A DNA stretch of 25,595 bases from Anaerolineae bacterium (GTDB lineage: Bacteria; Chloroflexota; Anaerolineae; B4-G1): positions 1 to 25,595 of the forward strand of contig JADHWW010000020.1 in NCBI GenBank assembly GCA_016783285.1. The letters run 5' to 3'. Position 1 is the stretch's first letter, and each line of letters opens with the position of its first letter. Made by a program: the position numbers and the translations under genes. Below the pieces are notes generated by a model. It worked only from the letters and a program-made list of their open reading frames with translations, ran no database searches and was not told the origin of the DNA. Shown in pieces: positions 8,451 to 15,266 of the stretch.

Positions 8451-8479
8451 ATTATAGCCGAGGGTAGCGAGAGGGGCAA
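8451..8479 (-). promoter_or_regulatory. Sigma70-type promoter for the GT2-PMT-YfhO operon
   Basis: Minus strand: TTGCCC, a 17-bp spacer, TATAAT (8451-8456). The predicted start is near 8444, about 19 nt before the GT2 start codon. It is back to back with a plus-strand promoter at 8490-8518, with only 10 bp between the two -35 boxes. Confidence 0.7.
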
Positions 8480-8489
8480 GCCCCGGCAT

Positions 8490-8518
8490 TTGACGGCGGC
8501 ATTGTTCCGTGCTACACT
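8490..8518 (+). promoter_or_regulatory. Sigma70-type promoter for the MobA-HAD fusion gene
   Basis: TTGACG at 8490-8495, a 17-bp spacer, and TACACT at 8513-8518. The predicted transcript start is near 8525, giving an ~83-nt leader before the GTG at 8608. Confidence 0.6.
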
Positions 8519-8543
8519 ATGTAAGGCTCCATGCATCTGTATA

Positions 8544-8581
8544 CCCCGCCCGCCCACAGGTTGACTGTAACCCAGGCGGGG
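8544..8581 (+). promoter_or_regulatory. Two-tier hairpin in the 5' leader of the MobA-HAD gene
   Basis: CCCCGCC (8544-8550) pairs with GGCGGGG (8575-8581). Inside it, GGTT (8559-8562) can pair with AACC (8569-8572) around a 6-base loop. The structure ends about ten bases before the GGGAGG ribosome site. It could tune translation or mRNA stability, but I do not recognise a known riboswitch. Confidence 0.4.
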
Positions 8582-8607
8582 TCTGCTGTACGGGAGGTAT
8601 GATCGCC

Positions 8608-10110
8608 GTGAAACAAGTCGCTGCTGTCATTCTGGCTGCGGGTGGGTCCACCCGCTTCGGCCAACCCAAGCAACTCCTCGATTGGGGTGGTGTATCGCTC
8701 CTGGCCCACGTCGCCGATGTGGCGCTGGCCGCGGGACTATCGCCGGTGATCATTGTGCTGGGCTGCCAGGCAGAGGCCGCCCGCAAAGCGCTGGGCGCGC
8801 GGCCCGTGCAGTCTGTGATGAACTGGCGCTGGGCAGAGGGGTTGAGCACCTCGGTGCAGATAGGGCTAGCACCACTCCCGCCCGAGACCGAGGCGGCGAT
8901 CTTTCTGCAATGCGATCAGCCGCTGGTCACGGCCGACCTGTTGCGGGCGTCGGTGGCCCGCTTCGAGGAGACCAATGCGCCCATCGTCCATCCCACGCAT
9001 GCCGGTCAGCGCAGCCCGCCGGTGCTGTTCGCCCGCCGCCTCTTCCCCGAACTGGCTGCCGTCAGCGGCGACGAGGGAGGCCGCGCCGTCATCGCCCGCC
9101 ACGCCGATGAGGTGGTCACCGTCGAAGTACCCGACCCAGACACGCTATCCGACATAGACACCCCCACCGACTACGAGCGACTACGAGCCTCCATTCTCCA
9201 TTCTCCATTCTCCATTCTCCACCCCATCACCCACCTCATCGTGGACATGGACGGCGTCCTCTGGCGCGGCGACGAGCCGATGGCAGGCCTGGCGGAGTTC
9301 TTCGCCTTCCTGCGCGAACATCACATTAACTTTGTTCTGGCTACGAACAACTCCAGCCGGCTGCCGGAGCAATACGTGGCCAAACTGGCCCGCTTCGGCG
9401 TCGAGGTTCCCCGCGAATCCGTGCTGACCTCCTCCCAGGCCACGGCCGCCTACCTGGCGACTCTCGCGCCGCCGGGCACCCGCGTCTACGCCCTGGGCGA
9501 GGAAGGGATACGGCGGGCATTGGAGCAGCACGGCTTCGTGCTGGCCGACGAGGACGTCGCTTACGTCGTCTCCGGCTGGGACCGGCGACTGACGTGGGAC
9601 AGGTTGGCGACGGCGGCGCTGCTCATCCACGCTGGGGCGGGCTTCATCGGCACCAACCCAGACACCAACTTCCCCACCGAGCGGGGGCCGGTGCCGGGCA
9701 GTGGCGCGCAATTGGTGGCACTGGAGGTCACTACCGGCGTCGCACCGGTCGTCGTCGGCAAGCCGGAACCGTGGATGTATGAGGAGGCAATGCGGCGGAT
9801 GAGGGCACGGGGGGGCACGGTCGGAGACCGGCCCCAACAAAAGGTCGGAGACCGGTTCCAGCAAGAGGGGGCACGGTCGGAGACCAGCCCCAACAAGAGG
9901 TCGGAGACCGGCCTCAGCAGGAGAGAGACCACCGCCGTCATCGGCGACCGGCTCGATACCGACATCGCCGGCGGTGTGCGGGCCGGCCTGACCACCATAC
10001 TCGTCCTCTCGGGGATCACCACCGAGGCCGGCCTGGCTGCCTCGCCGGTTAAGCCAGACCTGGTGTGCGCGGATATCGGGGAATTGACAACGATGTGGGA
10101 GCGAGCATAA
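8608..10110 (+). CDS. MobA-like nucleotidyltransferase fused to NagD-type HAD phosphatase
   Basis: Residues 1-~191 are a MobA/MocA-like NTP transferase: LAAGGSTRFGQPKQLL (nucleotide loop and lysine), IFLQCDQPL (metal-binding Asp), and the family's usual ending DIDTPTDYERL. Residues ~208-500 are a HAD-IIA phosphatase of the NagD/phosphoglycolate type: DMDGVLWRGDEP (nucleophile Asp), ATNNSS (motif II), VGKPEPWMYEEA (motif III Lys) and IGDRLDTDIAGG (motif IV acids). The domains are joined by heptamer-repeat codons, with no stop codon and no new start. A ~40-residue insert from the 24/32 repeat (residues ~401-440) splits motifs III and IV. The GTG at 8608 is preferred over the ATG at 8599 because GGGAGG ends at 8597. 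Substrates are unknown; molybdopterin-cytidyl or sugar-nucleotide chemistry is a family guess. Confidence 0.85.
   Translation: MKQVAAVILAAGGSTRFGQPKQLLDWGGVSLLAHVADVALAAGLSPVIIVLGCQAEAARKALGARPVQSVMNWRWAEGLSTSVQIGLAPLPPETEAAIFLQCDQPLVTADLLRASVARFEETNAPIVHPTHAGQRSPPVLFARRLFPELAAVSGDEGGRAVIARHADEVVTVEVPDPDTLSDIDTPTDYERLRASILHSPFSILHPITHLIVDMDGVLWRGDEPMAGLAEFFAFLREHHINFVLATNNSSRLPEQYVAKLARFGVEVPRESVLTSSQATAAYLATLAPPGTRVYALGEEGIRRALEQHGFVLADEDVAYVVSGWDRRLTWDRLATAALLIHAGAGFIGTNPDTNFPTERGPVPGSGAQLVALEVTTGVAPVVVGKPEPWMYEEAMRRMRARGGTVGDRPQQKVGDRFQQEGARSETSPNKRSETGLSRRETTAVIGDRLDTDIAGGVRAGLTTILVLSGITTEAGLAASPVKPDLVCADIGELTTMWERA
9190..9220 (+). repeat. Heptamer array, four units of TCCATTC, at the fusion joint
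   Basis: Four perfect TCCATTC units (9190-9217) plus a partial one. This is the reverse complement of the GAATGGA unit found at 5025-5101, so both arrays belong to one heptamer type. It encodes SILHSPFSILHP, exactly between the two enzyme domains. Confidence 0.9.
9808..9925 (+). repeat. 24/32-bp composite repeat inside the HAD domain
   Basis: GGTCGGAGACC occurs four times, at 9819, 9843, 9875 and 9899 (spacing 24, 32, 24), each followed by a C-rich CCCCAACAA-like element. The spacing and sequence match the reverse complement of the array at 7602-7692. The 11-mer is itself a small hairpin (GGTC-GGA-GACC). The insert is translated without a stop codon. Confidence 0.87.
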
Positions 10111-10193
10111 ATGCTCAAACAATCGGCCCGGTGCTGACATCGCCAGTGGCAAACGACCTGTGTGTATTTGAATCCTGGTCACAAGTGAGTGAG

Positions 10194-11237
10194 ATGCAAT
10201 CCGCGCTTCACCTCTACGACCTCGACTTTCCCACCCTCAAGTCCCTCCTGGCGGACTGGGACGAGCCGGCCTACCGCGCCCGGCAACTCTGGGAGTGGCT
10301 CTACGTTCACCTGGCCGGCTCCTTCGACCAGATGACCAATCTACCCCGGTCGCTGCGCGAGCGCCTGGCGACGAAGACGACCATCGGCATACTACAGGTG
10401 GCGGACACGATGCAGTCGGCCGATGGGGAGACACGCAAGGATCTACTCCGCCTGGCGGACGGCGAGACGGTCGAGGCGGTACTGATGCGCTACCAGCGCC
10501 GCCGCACCGCCTGCATCTCCACCCAGGTCGGCTGCGCCCTCGGCTGCGCCTTCTGCGCCACCGGCCAGATGGGCTTCCGCCGTGACCTCTCCGCCGGTGA
10601 AATCGTCGCCCAGGCTCTCCACTTCGCCCGAATCCTCCGCGCTGAGGGGGAGCGGTTGACCAACGTCGTGCTGATGGGGATGGGAGAACCGCTGGCTAAT
10701 TACGACGGTTCGCTGGCCGCCATCCGCCGCCTGATCGATCCGGCGGGGTTCAGATTGGGCCAACGGCACATCACCCTCTCCACCGTGGGACTGGTGCCGT
10801 CCATTGAGCGGCTGGCGGGGGAGGGCTTGCAGATCACCCTCGCTATCTCCCTCCACGCCGCCACCGACCAGTTGCGCGATCAACTCGTCCCGGTCAACCA
10901 CCGCTACGGGCTCAATGCCCTCTTTGAGGCCTGCACTCACTACACCGAGTGCACCGGACGGCGTGTCAGTTTCGAGTGGGCGCTCATCGAGGGAGTGAAC
11001 GACACACCAGAGCAAGCCCGGGCTCTGGTGGCCCGCCTCGCGGGGCTCCTGGCCCACGTCAATCTCATCCCCCTCAACCCCACCTCGGGCTACGCGGGCC
11101 GGCCGTCCTCCGGCGTTGCACTGGCGGCCTTCACCGAGGAACTCGAACGGCGCCGTGTCCCCTACACGGTCCGTGTGCGGCGGGGCGTCGAGATTCAGGC
11201 TGGCTGCGGGCAACTGCGTCAGTGCAGCACAGGCTAG
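10194..11237 (+). CDS. rlmN: Dual-specificity rRNA/tRNA adenine-C2 methyltransferase RlmN
   Basis: RlmN is a radical-SAM enzyme that methylates C2 of A2503 in 23S rRNA and A37 in some tRNAs. The 347-residue protein shows the CxxxCxxC iron-sulphur motif (C114, C118, C121) in the signature GCAFCATGQMGF, then MGMGEPLANYD, ITLSTVGLVPSI, LAISLHAATDQLRDQLVPVN, and the conserved C-terminal cysteine in QAGCGQLR that forms the methyl-carrying or protein-RNA intermediate. I choose the ATG at 10194 because the N-terminus then reads like the family (LHLYDLDFPTLKSLL). The ribosome site is weak, and the frame is open upstream to 10065, overlapping the HAD gene; a start at GTG 10185 is also possible. It lies 83 bp after the fusion gene and probably shares its transcript. 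Confidence 0.93.
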   Translation: MQSALHLYDLDFPTLKSLLADWDEPAYRARQLWEWLYVHLAGSFDQMTNLPRSLRERLATKTTIGILQVADTMQSADGETRKDLLRLADGETVEAVLMRYQRRRTACISTQVGCALGCAFCATGQMGFRRDLSAGEIVAQALHFARILRAEGERLTNVVLMGMGEPLANYDGSLAAIRRLIDPAGFRLGQRHITLSTVGLVPSIERLAGEGLQITLAISLHAATDQLRDQLVPVNHRYGLNALFEACTHYTECTGRRVSFEWALIEGVNDTPEQARALVARLAGLLAHVNLIPLNPTSGYAGRPSSGVALAAFTEELERRRVPYTVRVRRGVEIQAGCGQLRQCSTG

Positions 11238-11270
11238 AGACAGTTGTCAAACAGAGCAGGCCGCCACCAG

Positions 11271-11299
11271 TTGCCAAATCTTCCAACTCAGTGTATCAT
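11271..11299 (+). promoter_or_regulatory. Sigma70-type promoter placing the start at the rpe ATG (leaderless)
   Basis: TTGCCA at 11271-11276, a 17-bp spacer, TATCAT at 11294-11299; each box matches consensus at five of six positions. Counting seven bases on from the -10 end puts the transcript start at 11306, the A of the rpe ATG. There is no ribosome site before that ATG. Confidence 0.6.
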
Positions 11300-11305
11300 A
11301 CCTTG

Positions 11306-12079
11306 ATGACCCGGACTATCAAAATCGCTCCCTCTATACTCGCCGCCGACTTCGCCCGCCTGGCCGAGGCGGTCGAGAGTGCCGAGGCCGCCGGTGCGGA
11401 CTACATCCACGTGGATGTGATGGACGGCCACTTCGTGCCCAACATCACCATCGGTCCGCTCGTCGTGCGCGCTTTGCGGCGTGTCACGCATCTCCCGCTC
11501 GACGTGCATCTGATGATCAGTGACCCGATGCGCTACGTGCCCATCTTCGCCGAGGCCGGCGCCGATATGCTCACCGTCCACGTCGAGGCCACGCCGCACC
11601 TGCATCGCGCACTGCAGCAGATTCGAGACTCAGGCGTGCGGGCCGGCGTCTCTCTGAACCCGGGGACGCCAGCGGCTGCCATCAGCGAGGTCCTGAACGA
11701 CGTGGGGTTGGTGCTGGTGATGACCGTCAACCCAGGCTTCGGCGGGCAATCTCTCATCAAACACACGCTGCACAAGATCGCGCGGGTGCGGGAGATGCTG
11801 GATAATGCCGGAAGTGAGGCGGAGTTGGAGGCAGACGGCGGTATCGGGCCTCAGACAGCGGAGCGGGTCGTGGCTGCCGGGGCGACGGTGTTGGTCGCTG
11901 GCGAAGCCATCTTCGGCGCGCCGGAGGGGGTTGCAGTAGCGCTCCCGGCCATCCGCGAGGCGGCCCGCAGGGGGCAAAACGCACGGATCGAAAGCAGGCA
12001 AAAAAGGGGGTCTAACGAGCCTTGTTCAGCGTCCGCAGGCAGCGAGTACAGAGATACATCCGGCGCATGTGGCCGTTGA
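11306..12079 (+). CDS. rpe: Ribulose-phosphate 3-epimerase
   Basis: Rpe interconverts ribulose-5-phosphate and xylulose-5-phosphate in the pentose phosphate pathway. The TIM-barrel hallmarks are all present: [25 protein letters not shown] (metal ligands H35 and D37), LDVHLMI (H68), [10 protein letters not shown], and EADGGIG with the second catalytic Asp. The core ends near residue 223 (AIREAARRG). The frame then runs on for about 34 more residues, low in homology and rich in Arg/Ser, to a stop at 12079, overlapping the convergent rpmB gene by 68 bp; the family's usual length is ~220, here 257. The ATG at 11306 gives the expected N-terminus but lacks a ribosome site; a promoter immediately upstream suggests leaderless translation. 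Confidence 0.93.
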   Translation: MTRTIKIAPSILAADFARLAEAVESAEAAGADYIHVDVMDGHFVPNITIGPLVVRALRRVTHLPLDVHLMISDPMRYVPIFAEAGADMLTVHVEATPHLHRALQQIRDSGVRAGVSLNPGTPAAAISEVLNDVGLVLVMTVNPGFGGQSLIKHTLHKIARVREMLDNAGSEAELEADGGIGPQTAERVVAAGATVLVAGEAIFGAPEGVAVALPAIREAARRGQNARIESRQKRGSNEPCSASAGSEYRDTSGACGR

Positions 12080-12194
12080 TCTCCACTCGCACGCGCTGGA
12101 TGTTGGGTTTAAACTGACGGTTTGTTGCACGCTTGGAGTGACTGACGTTATGCCCGAACTGGGGGCCTTTGCCACACATCTCACATTTTGCCAT
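12012..12194 (-). CDS. rpmB: 50S ribosomal protein L28
   Basis: The 60-residue protein matches bacterial L28: [34 protein letters not shown], and a C-terminal CTRC. It is the zinc-binding form, with cysteine pairs C4/C7 and C49/C52. It is convergent with rpe and overlaps its 3' end, and is divergent from the asp23-fakA operon, as in many Gram-positive and Chloroflexota genomes where rpmB borders asp23-fakA. GAGGTGG provides the ribosome site ahead of the ATG. Confidence 0.96.
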   Translation of the reverse strand: MAKCEMCGKGPQFGHNVSHSKRATNRQFKPNIQRVRVEINGHMRRMYLCTRCLRTLNKAR

Positions 12195-12229
12195 TATATA
12201 CCACCTCGAAATCGTCTGTAGTGGAGCGT

Positions 12230-12258
12230 ATCATAACACAAGAAGTGCTTTCGTGCAA
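12230..12258 (-). promoter_or_regulatory. Sigma70-type promoter for rpmB
   Basis: Minus strand: TTGCAC, a 17-bp spacer, TATGAT (12230-12235). The predicted start is near 12223, about 29 nt before the rpmB start, with the ribosome site in between. Confidence 0.68.
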
Positions 12259-12326
12259 CCGTAATGGAAGTGGGGAATTGGGTCTACTGAATCCACCAAC
12301 TTGCTGTTCCAACACTGGAGGAATTG

Positions 12327-12683
12327 ATGCCAGAACAAGAGCGTACTCTGGGGCGTATTGAGGTCTCGCTCACAGCCATCGCCAGCATCGTGAACGAGGC
12401 GGTGCTGACCTGCTATGGCGTCGTAGGGACTGCCGCCAAGGACCTGACCACCGGCATCGCCAACCTCCTCTCCCGCGATAGCAAGCGCGGGATTGAGGTG
12501 CGCGTCAAGGATGGGCAAATCATTGTTGATGTGTACGTGATTATCGAGTACGGCACCCGCATCGTTGCCGTGGCCCGCAGTGTTATGAATGTTGTACAGT
12601 TCAGCGTTGAGCGAGCACTGAGCATACCCGTTGCCGAGGTCAACGTCCACGTCGAGGGACTGCGCATCAGCGATATTGACTGA
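12327..12683 (+). CDS. Asp23/Gls24 family protein (YloU-like)
   Basis: The 118-residue soluble protein shows the Asp23 pattern: LGRIEVSLTAIASIVNEAV, CYGVVGTAAKDL, GIEVRVKDGQIIVDVYVIIEYG, and AEVNVHVEGLRI at the end. It lies directly before fakA, the place of yloU before yloV in Bacillus. Asp23 proteins bind envelope or fatty-acid partners; a link to the FakA pathway is inferred from this conserved neighbourhood. I use the ATG at 12327 after a GGAGGAA site; a TTG start one codon earlier would sit too close to that site. Confidence 0.88.
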   Translation: MPEQERTLGRIEVSLTAIASIVNEAVLTCYGVVGTAAKDLTTGIANLLSRDSKRGIEVRVKDGQIIVDVYVIIEYGTRIVAVARSVMNVVQFSVERALSIPVAEVNVHVEGLRISDID

Positions 12684-12707
12684 GGTTGGTTGAGGGAGGG
12701 TAGCGGG

Positions 12708-14366
12708 TTGACAGACGAGAATCTATCAGCGGCCACAAGGCTATCTCCGCGCCTGACCACGGATGGTCAGGGCTTCAAGCGCTTGTTCCGAGCCGCGTTG
12801 GCCTGGTTACAACATCACCAGACTGCCATCAATGTGCTAAACGTTTACCCGGTCCCTGACGGTGACACAGGGACCAATATGGTGTTGACGATGCAATCTG
12901 CCTGGGCCGAGATCGAAGATTCGCCAGAACGCAACGTGGGGCAGGTAACCCATCAGATGGCTCATGGCGCACTGATGGGCGCTCGGGGCAACTCCGGCGT
13001 CATCCTCTCTCAGATCTGGCGCGGGTTCGCACGCAGCCTGGATGACAAGGACGACTACTGCGCTCAAGACCTGGCCGCTGCCTGCCGGGAAGCCTCAGCG
13101 ACCGCCTATAAAGGCGTAGTGAAACCGGTCGAGGGCACCATCCTCACCGTCGCCCGCGCCGTCGCCGACTCAGCGACCCGGCAGGCAGAAGAGACTGAGG
13201 ACCTGGTGCACATGCTGGAACACATGGTATTCGCTGCCCACGAGGCCGTCGTGCTGACCCCTTCGTTGCTCCCTGTGCTCCGGGAGGCCGGGGTGGTCGA
13301 TGCTGGCGGCCAGGGCCTGTTCATCATTCTAGAGGGGATGTTGCGCTATATGCGAGGAGAACCTGTCGCCGAGGACGCACGGCTGATCGCAGCGGTGGAC
13401 CTTGTCACTACGGAGTTGCAGCCTGGTGAGGCTGGCTATGGCTACGACGTGCAGTTCCTGATCGTCGGACAGGAACTTGATGTGGACACCATCCGTCAGA
13501 AAATCATAGAGATGGGCGAGTGCCCACTCGTCGTGGGCGACCCCACGACTGCCAAGGTTCACGTCCACGTGCCCGATCCTGGCGTCCCCATCAGTTACGG
13601 GGCCAGCCTCGGCTCGCTGCGCGACGTCGTGGTTGAGGACATGCAGGCCCAATATCAGGATTTCATCGTCGAGCGCGATCTCCCGCTGTCACCTTCACCC
13701 CAGTCTCCTCAGGACATCGGCGTCGTGGTTGTTGTCCTGGGTGACGGCCTGGCCCGCGTTTTCCAGAGCCTGGGCGTGAGCAGTATTGTGCGTGGTGGCC
13801 AGACGATGAATCCCAGCACCCAAGCCTTGCTGGAGGCCATTGAGAATCTATCGGCCGAGCGGGTGATTCTGCTGCCTAACAACAGCAACGTCATTATGGC
13901 TGCCGAGCAGGCCGGCGCGCTCAGCAGCAAACCGGTGGCCGTCATCCCCAGCCGCTCCATCCCGCAGGGCATCGCGGCACTGCTGGCGATCAATTATCAG
14001 GGCGATTTCAAGACCAACGTGGCCACTATGACGAGCGCGATGGAAGAAGTTGAAACAGGGGAGGTCACTACTGCAACCCGCTCAGCGACGATCAACGGCG
14101 TGCAAGTCGCCGATGGGCAGATCATCGGCTTGCACAACGATGAACTCAAAGTGACCGGCGCAACGGTCGAGGAGGTCGTTCAGGCGCTGCTGAGGGAGAT
14201 GAATGCAGCCCAACACGAGATCATCACCCTGTACTATGGCGAAGCCGTCAGTGGGAGCGACGCCAGCGCACTGGCCGACCTCCTGCGGCAGGACTGGCCC
14301 GACCAGGAGGTCGAGGTCGTCACCGGTGGGCAGTCTCATTATCATTACATCCTTTCGGTGGAATAA
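12708..14366 (+). CDS. fakA: Fatty acid kinase catalytic subunit FakA (DAK2-DegV-like, YloV)
   Basis: FakA phosphorylates fatty acids held by FakB, feeding exogenous acyl chains to phospholipid synthesis. The 552-residue protein has the DAK2 ATP-binding domain first: LNVYPVPDGDTGTNM (acids D51 and D53 bind metal), ARGNSGVILSQIWRGF, and GVVDAGGQGLFIILEGM. A middle domain follows (YGYDVQFLI, TAKVHVHVPDPG), then a short Pro/Ser linker and a C-terminal DegV-like part (GGQTMNPSTQALLEAI, LLPNNSNVIMAAEQA, ending YHYILSVE). Start: TTG at 12708, seven bases after GGAGGG; a TTG at 12690 would fall before that site. It sits with asp23 and two fakB genes in one operon. Confidence 0.94.
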   Translation: MTDENLSAATRLSPRLTTDGQGFKRLFRAALAWLQHHQTAINVLNVYPVPDGDTGTNMVLTMQSAWAEIEDSPERNVGQVTHQMAHGALMGARGNSGVILSQIWRGFARSLDDKDDYCAQDLAAACREASATAYKGVVKPVEGTILTVARAVADSATRQAEETEDLVHMLEHMVFAAHEAVVLTPSLLPVLREAGVVDAGGQGLFIILEGMLRYMRGEPVAEDARLIAAVDLVTTELQPGEAGYGYDVQFLIVGQELDVDTIRQKIIEMGECPLVVGDPTTAKVHVHVPDPGVPISYGASLGSLRDVVVEDMQAQYQDFIVERDLPLSPSPQSPQDIGVVVVVLGDGLARVFQSLGVSSIVRGGQTMNPSTQALLEAIENLSAERVILLPNNSNVIMAAEQAGALSSKPVAVIPSRSIPQGIAALLAINYQGDFKTNVATMTSAMEEVETGEVTTATRSATINGVQVADGQIIGLHNDELKVTGATVEEVVQALLREMNAAQHEIITLYYGEAVSGSDASALADLLRQDWPDQEVEVVTGGQSHYHYILSVE

Positions 14367-14399
14367 GTAGTCAGTTAGCCAGGTAGTAGCGGAGGTTCC

Positions 14400-15266
14400 G
14401 TGTCCAGGGTCTACATCGTCACCGACAGTGCAGCAATCATCGAACCGGCCGTCGCCAAGCGGCTTAACGTCACCGTCGTACCTCTGACCGTCCGAATTGA
14501 TGACCAAGACTACCAGGACGGCACGGAATTAAGCCACGAGGAGCTACTGCTCCGTATGGCGCGCCAGCGCGTACATCCCAGGATCATCGGCCCGACAGCC
14601 GATCAGTTTCGGCGCATATACAGCCGCTTGACGCGCCACACCGACCAAATTATCTCGCTCCACTCCTCGGCCAGTCTCAGCCTCGTTCACCGCGAAGCCC
14701 AGATTGCAGCCCGCGAGTTCCTGGGGCGCTGTGACATCGTAGTGATGGATTCAGAGACCCTTTCCTTGGGCTTAGGCATCCTGGTGCAGGAAGCAGCACA
14801 ATTGGCCAACATGCCCATCCCGTTGGGCGAGATCATGCGCCAGATCCGGGGGGTCATCCGGCGCATCTACATCGTGCTCATCGCCGACACGCTGGACTAT
14901 TTAGAACACAGCCATCTCATCAGCCCAGCCCAGGCCATCCTGGGCACGATGCTGGGGATCAAACCCTTTCTGGCAATTGAGGACGGAGAGATCATCCCTA
15001 TGGAGAAAGTCCGCAGCCGCGAACGGGCGATAGACAAACTGGCCGAATTCGCCGGCGAGTTCTCCGACATCGAACGTATAGCCATCTTGCAGAGCACCCC
15101 CTACCCTACGGAGGAGACGAGGATGCTGCTGGAGCGACTGGAACTCATAGAGCCGAGACACGAGTTTCCTATCCTGCTCTATGGCCCGCTGCTGGCCTCC
15201 CACATCGGGCCGGATGGGATGGGCCTGGTGGTGTACGAGGGAATGGGCAAGGAGGTGTTGCCCTGA
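14400..15266 (+). CDS. fakB: DegV/FakB family fatty acid-binding protein (first copy)
   Basis: DegV-fold proteins carry the acyl chain to FakA. This 288-residue copy has the opening YIVTDSAA, MDSETLSLGLGILVQEAA, the LGIKPFLAIEDGEI block with MEKVRSRERAI, and the HIGPDGMG ending that contributes the carboxylate-binding His. Two usual motifs are altered: the TSQPS-like element reads GPTADQF, and the S-x-LSGTY element reads SSASLSLVH. The binding pocket or ligand may therefore differ from the second copy. It starts at GTG 14400 after GGAGG, 33 bases past the fakA stop, and its stop overlaps the next gene by one base. Confidence 0.88.
   Translation: MSRVYIVTDSAAIIEPAVAKRLNVTVVPLTVRIDDQDYQDGTELSHEELLLRMARQRVHPRIIGPTADQFRRIYSRLTRHTDQIISLHSSASLSLVHREAQIAAREFLGRCDIVVMDSETLSLGLGILVQEAAQLANMPIPLGEIMRQIRGVIRRIYIVLIADTLDYLEHSHLISPAQAILGTMLGIKPFLAIEDGEIIPMEKVRSRERAIDKLAEFAGEFSDIERIAILQSTPYPTEETRMLLERLELIEPRHEFPILLYGPLLASHIGPDGMGLVVYEGMGKEVLP

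Noticed and set aside
8525..8607. Molybdenum-cofactor riboswitch
   Set aside because: The leader is about 83 nt and has only a simple two-tier hairpin; the known motif is longer and multi-branched.
9181..10182. Minus-strand frame of 333 codons
   Set aside because: Antisense of the HAD domain, low-complexity and Gly/Arg-rich, without a recognisable motif; the plus-strand frame carries all four HAD motifs.
13675..13720. Repeat insertion in the fakA linker (SPSPQSP)
   Set aside because: It is a short Ser/Pro linker without a repeated DNA unit; a normal inter-domain linker explains it.
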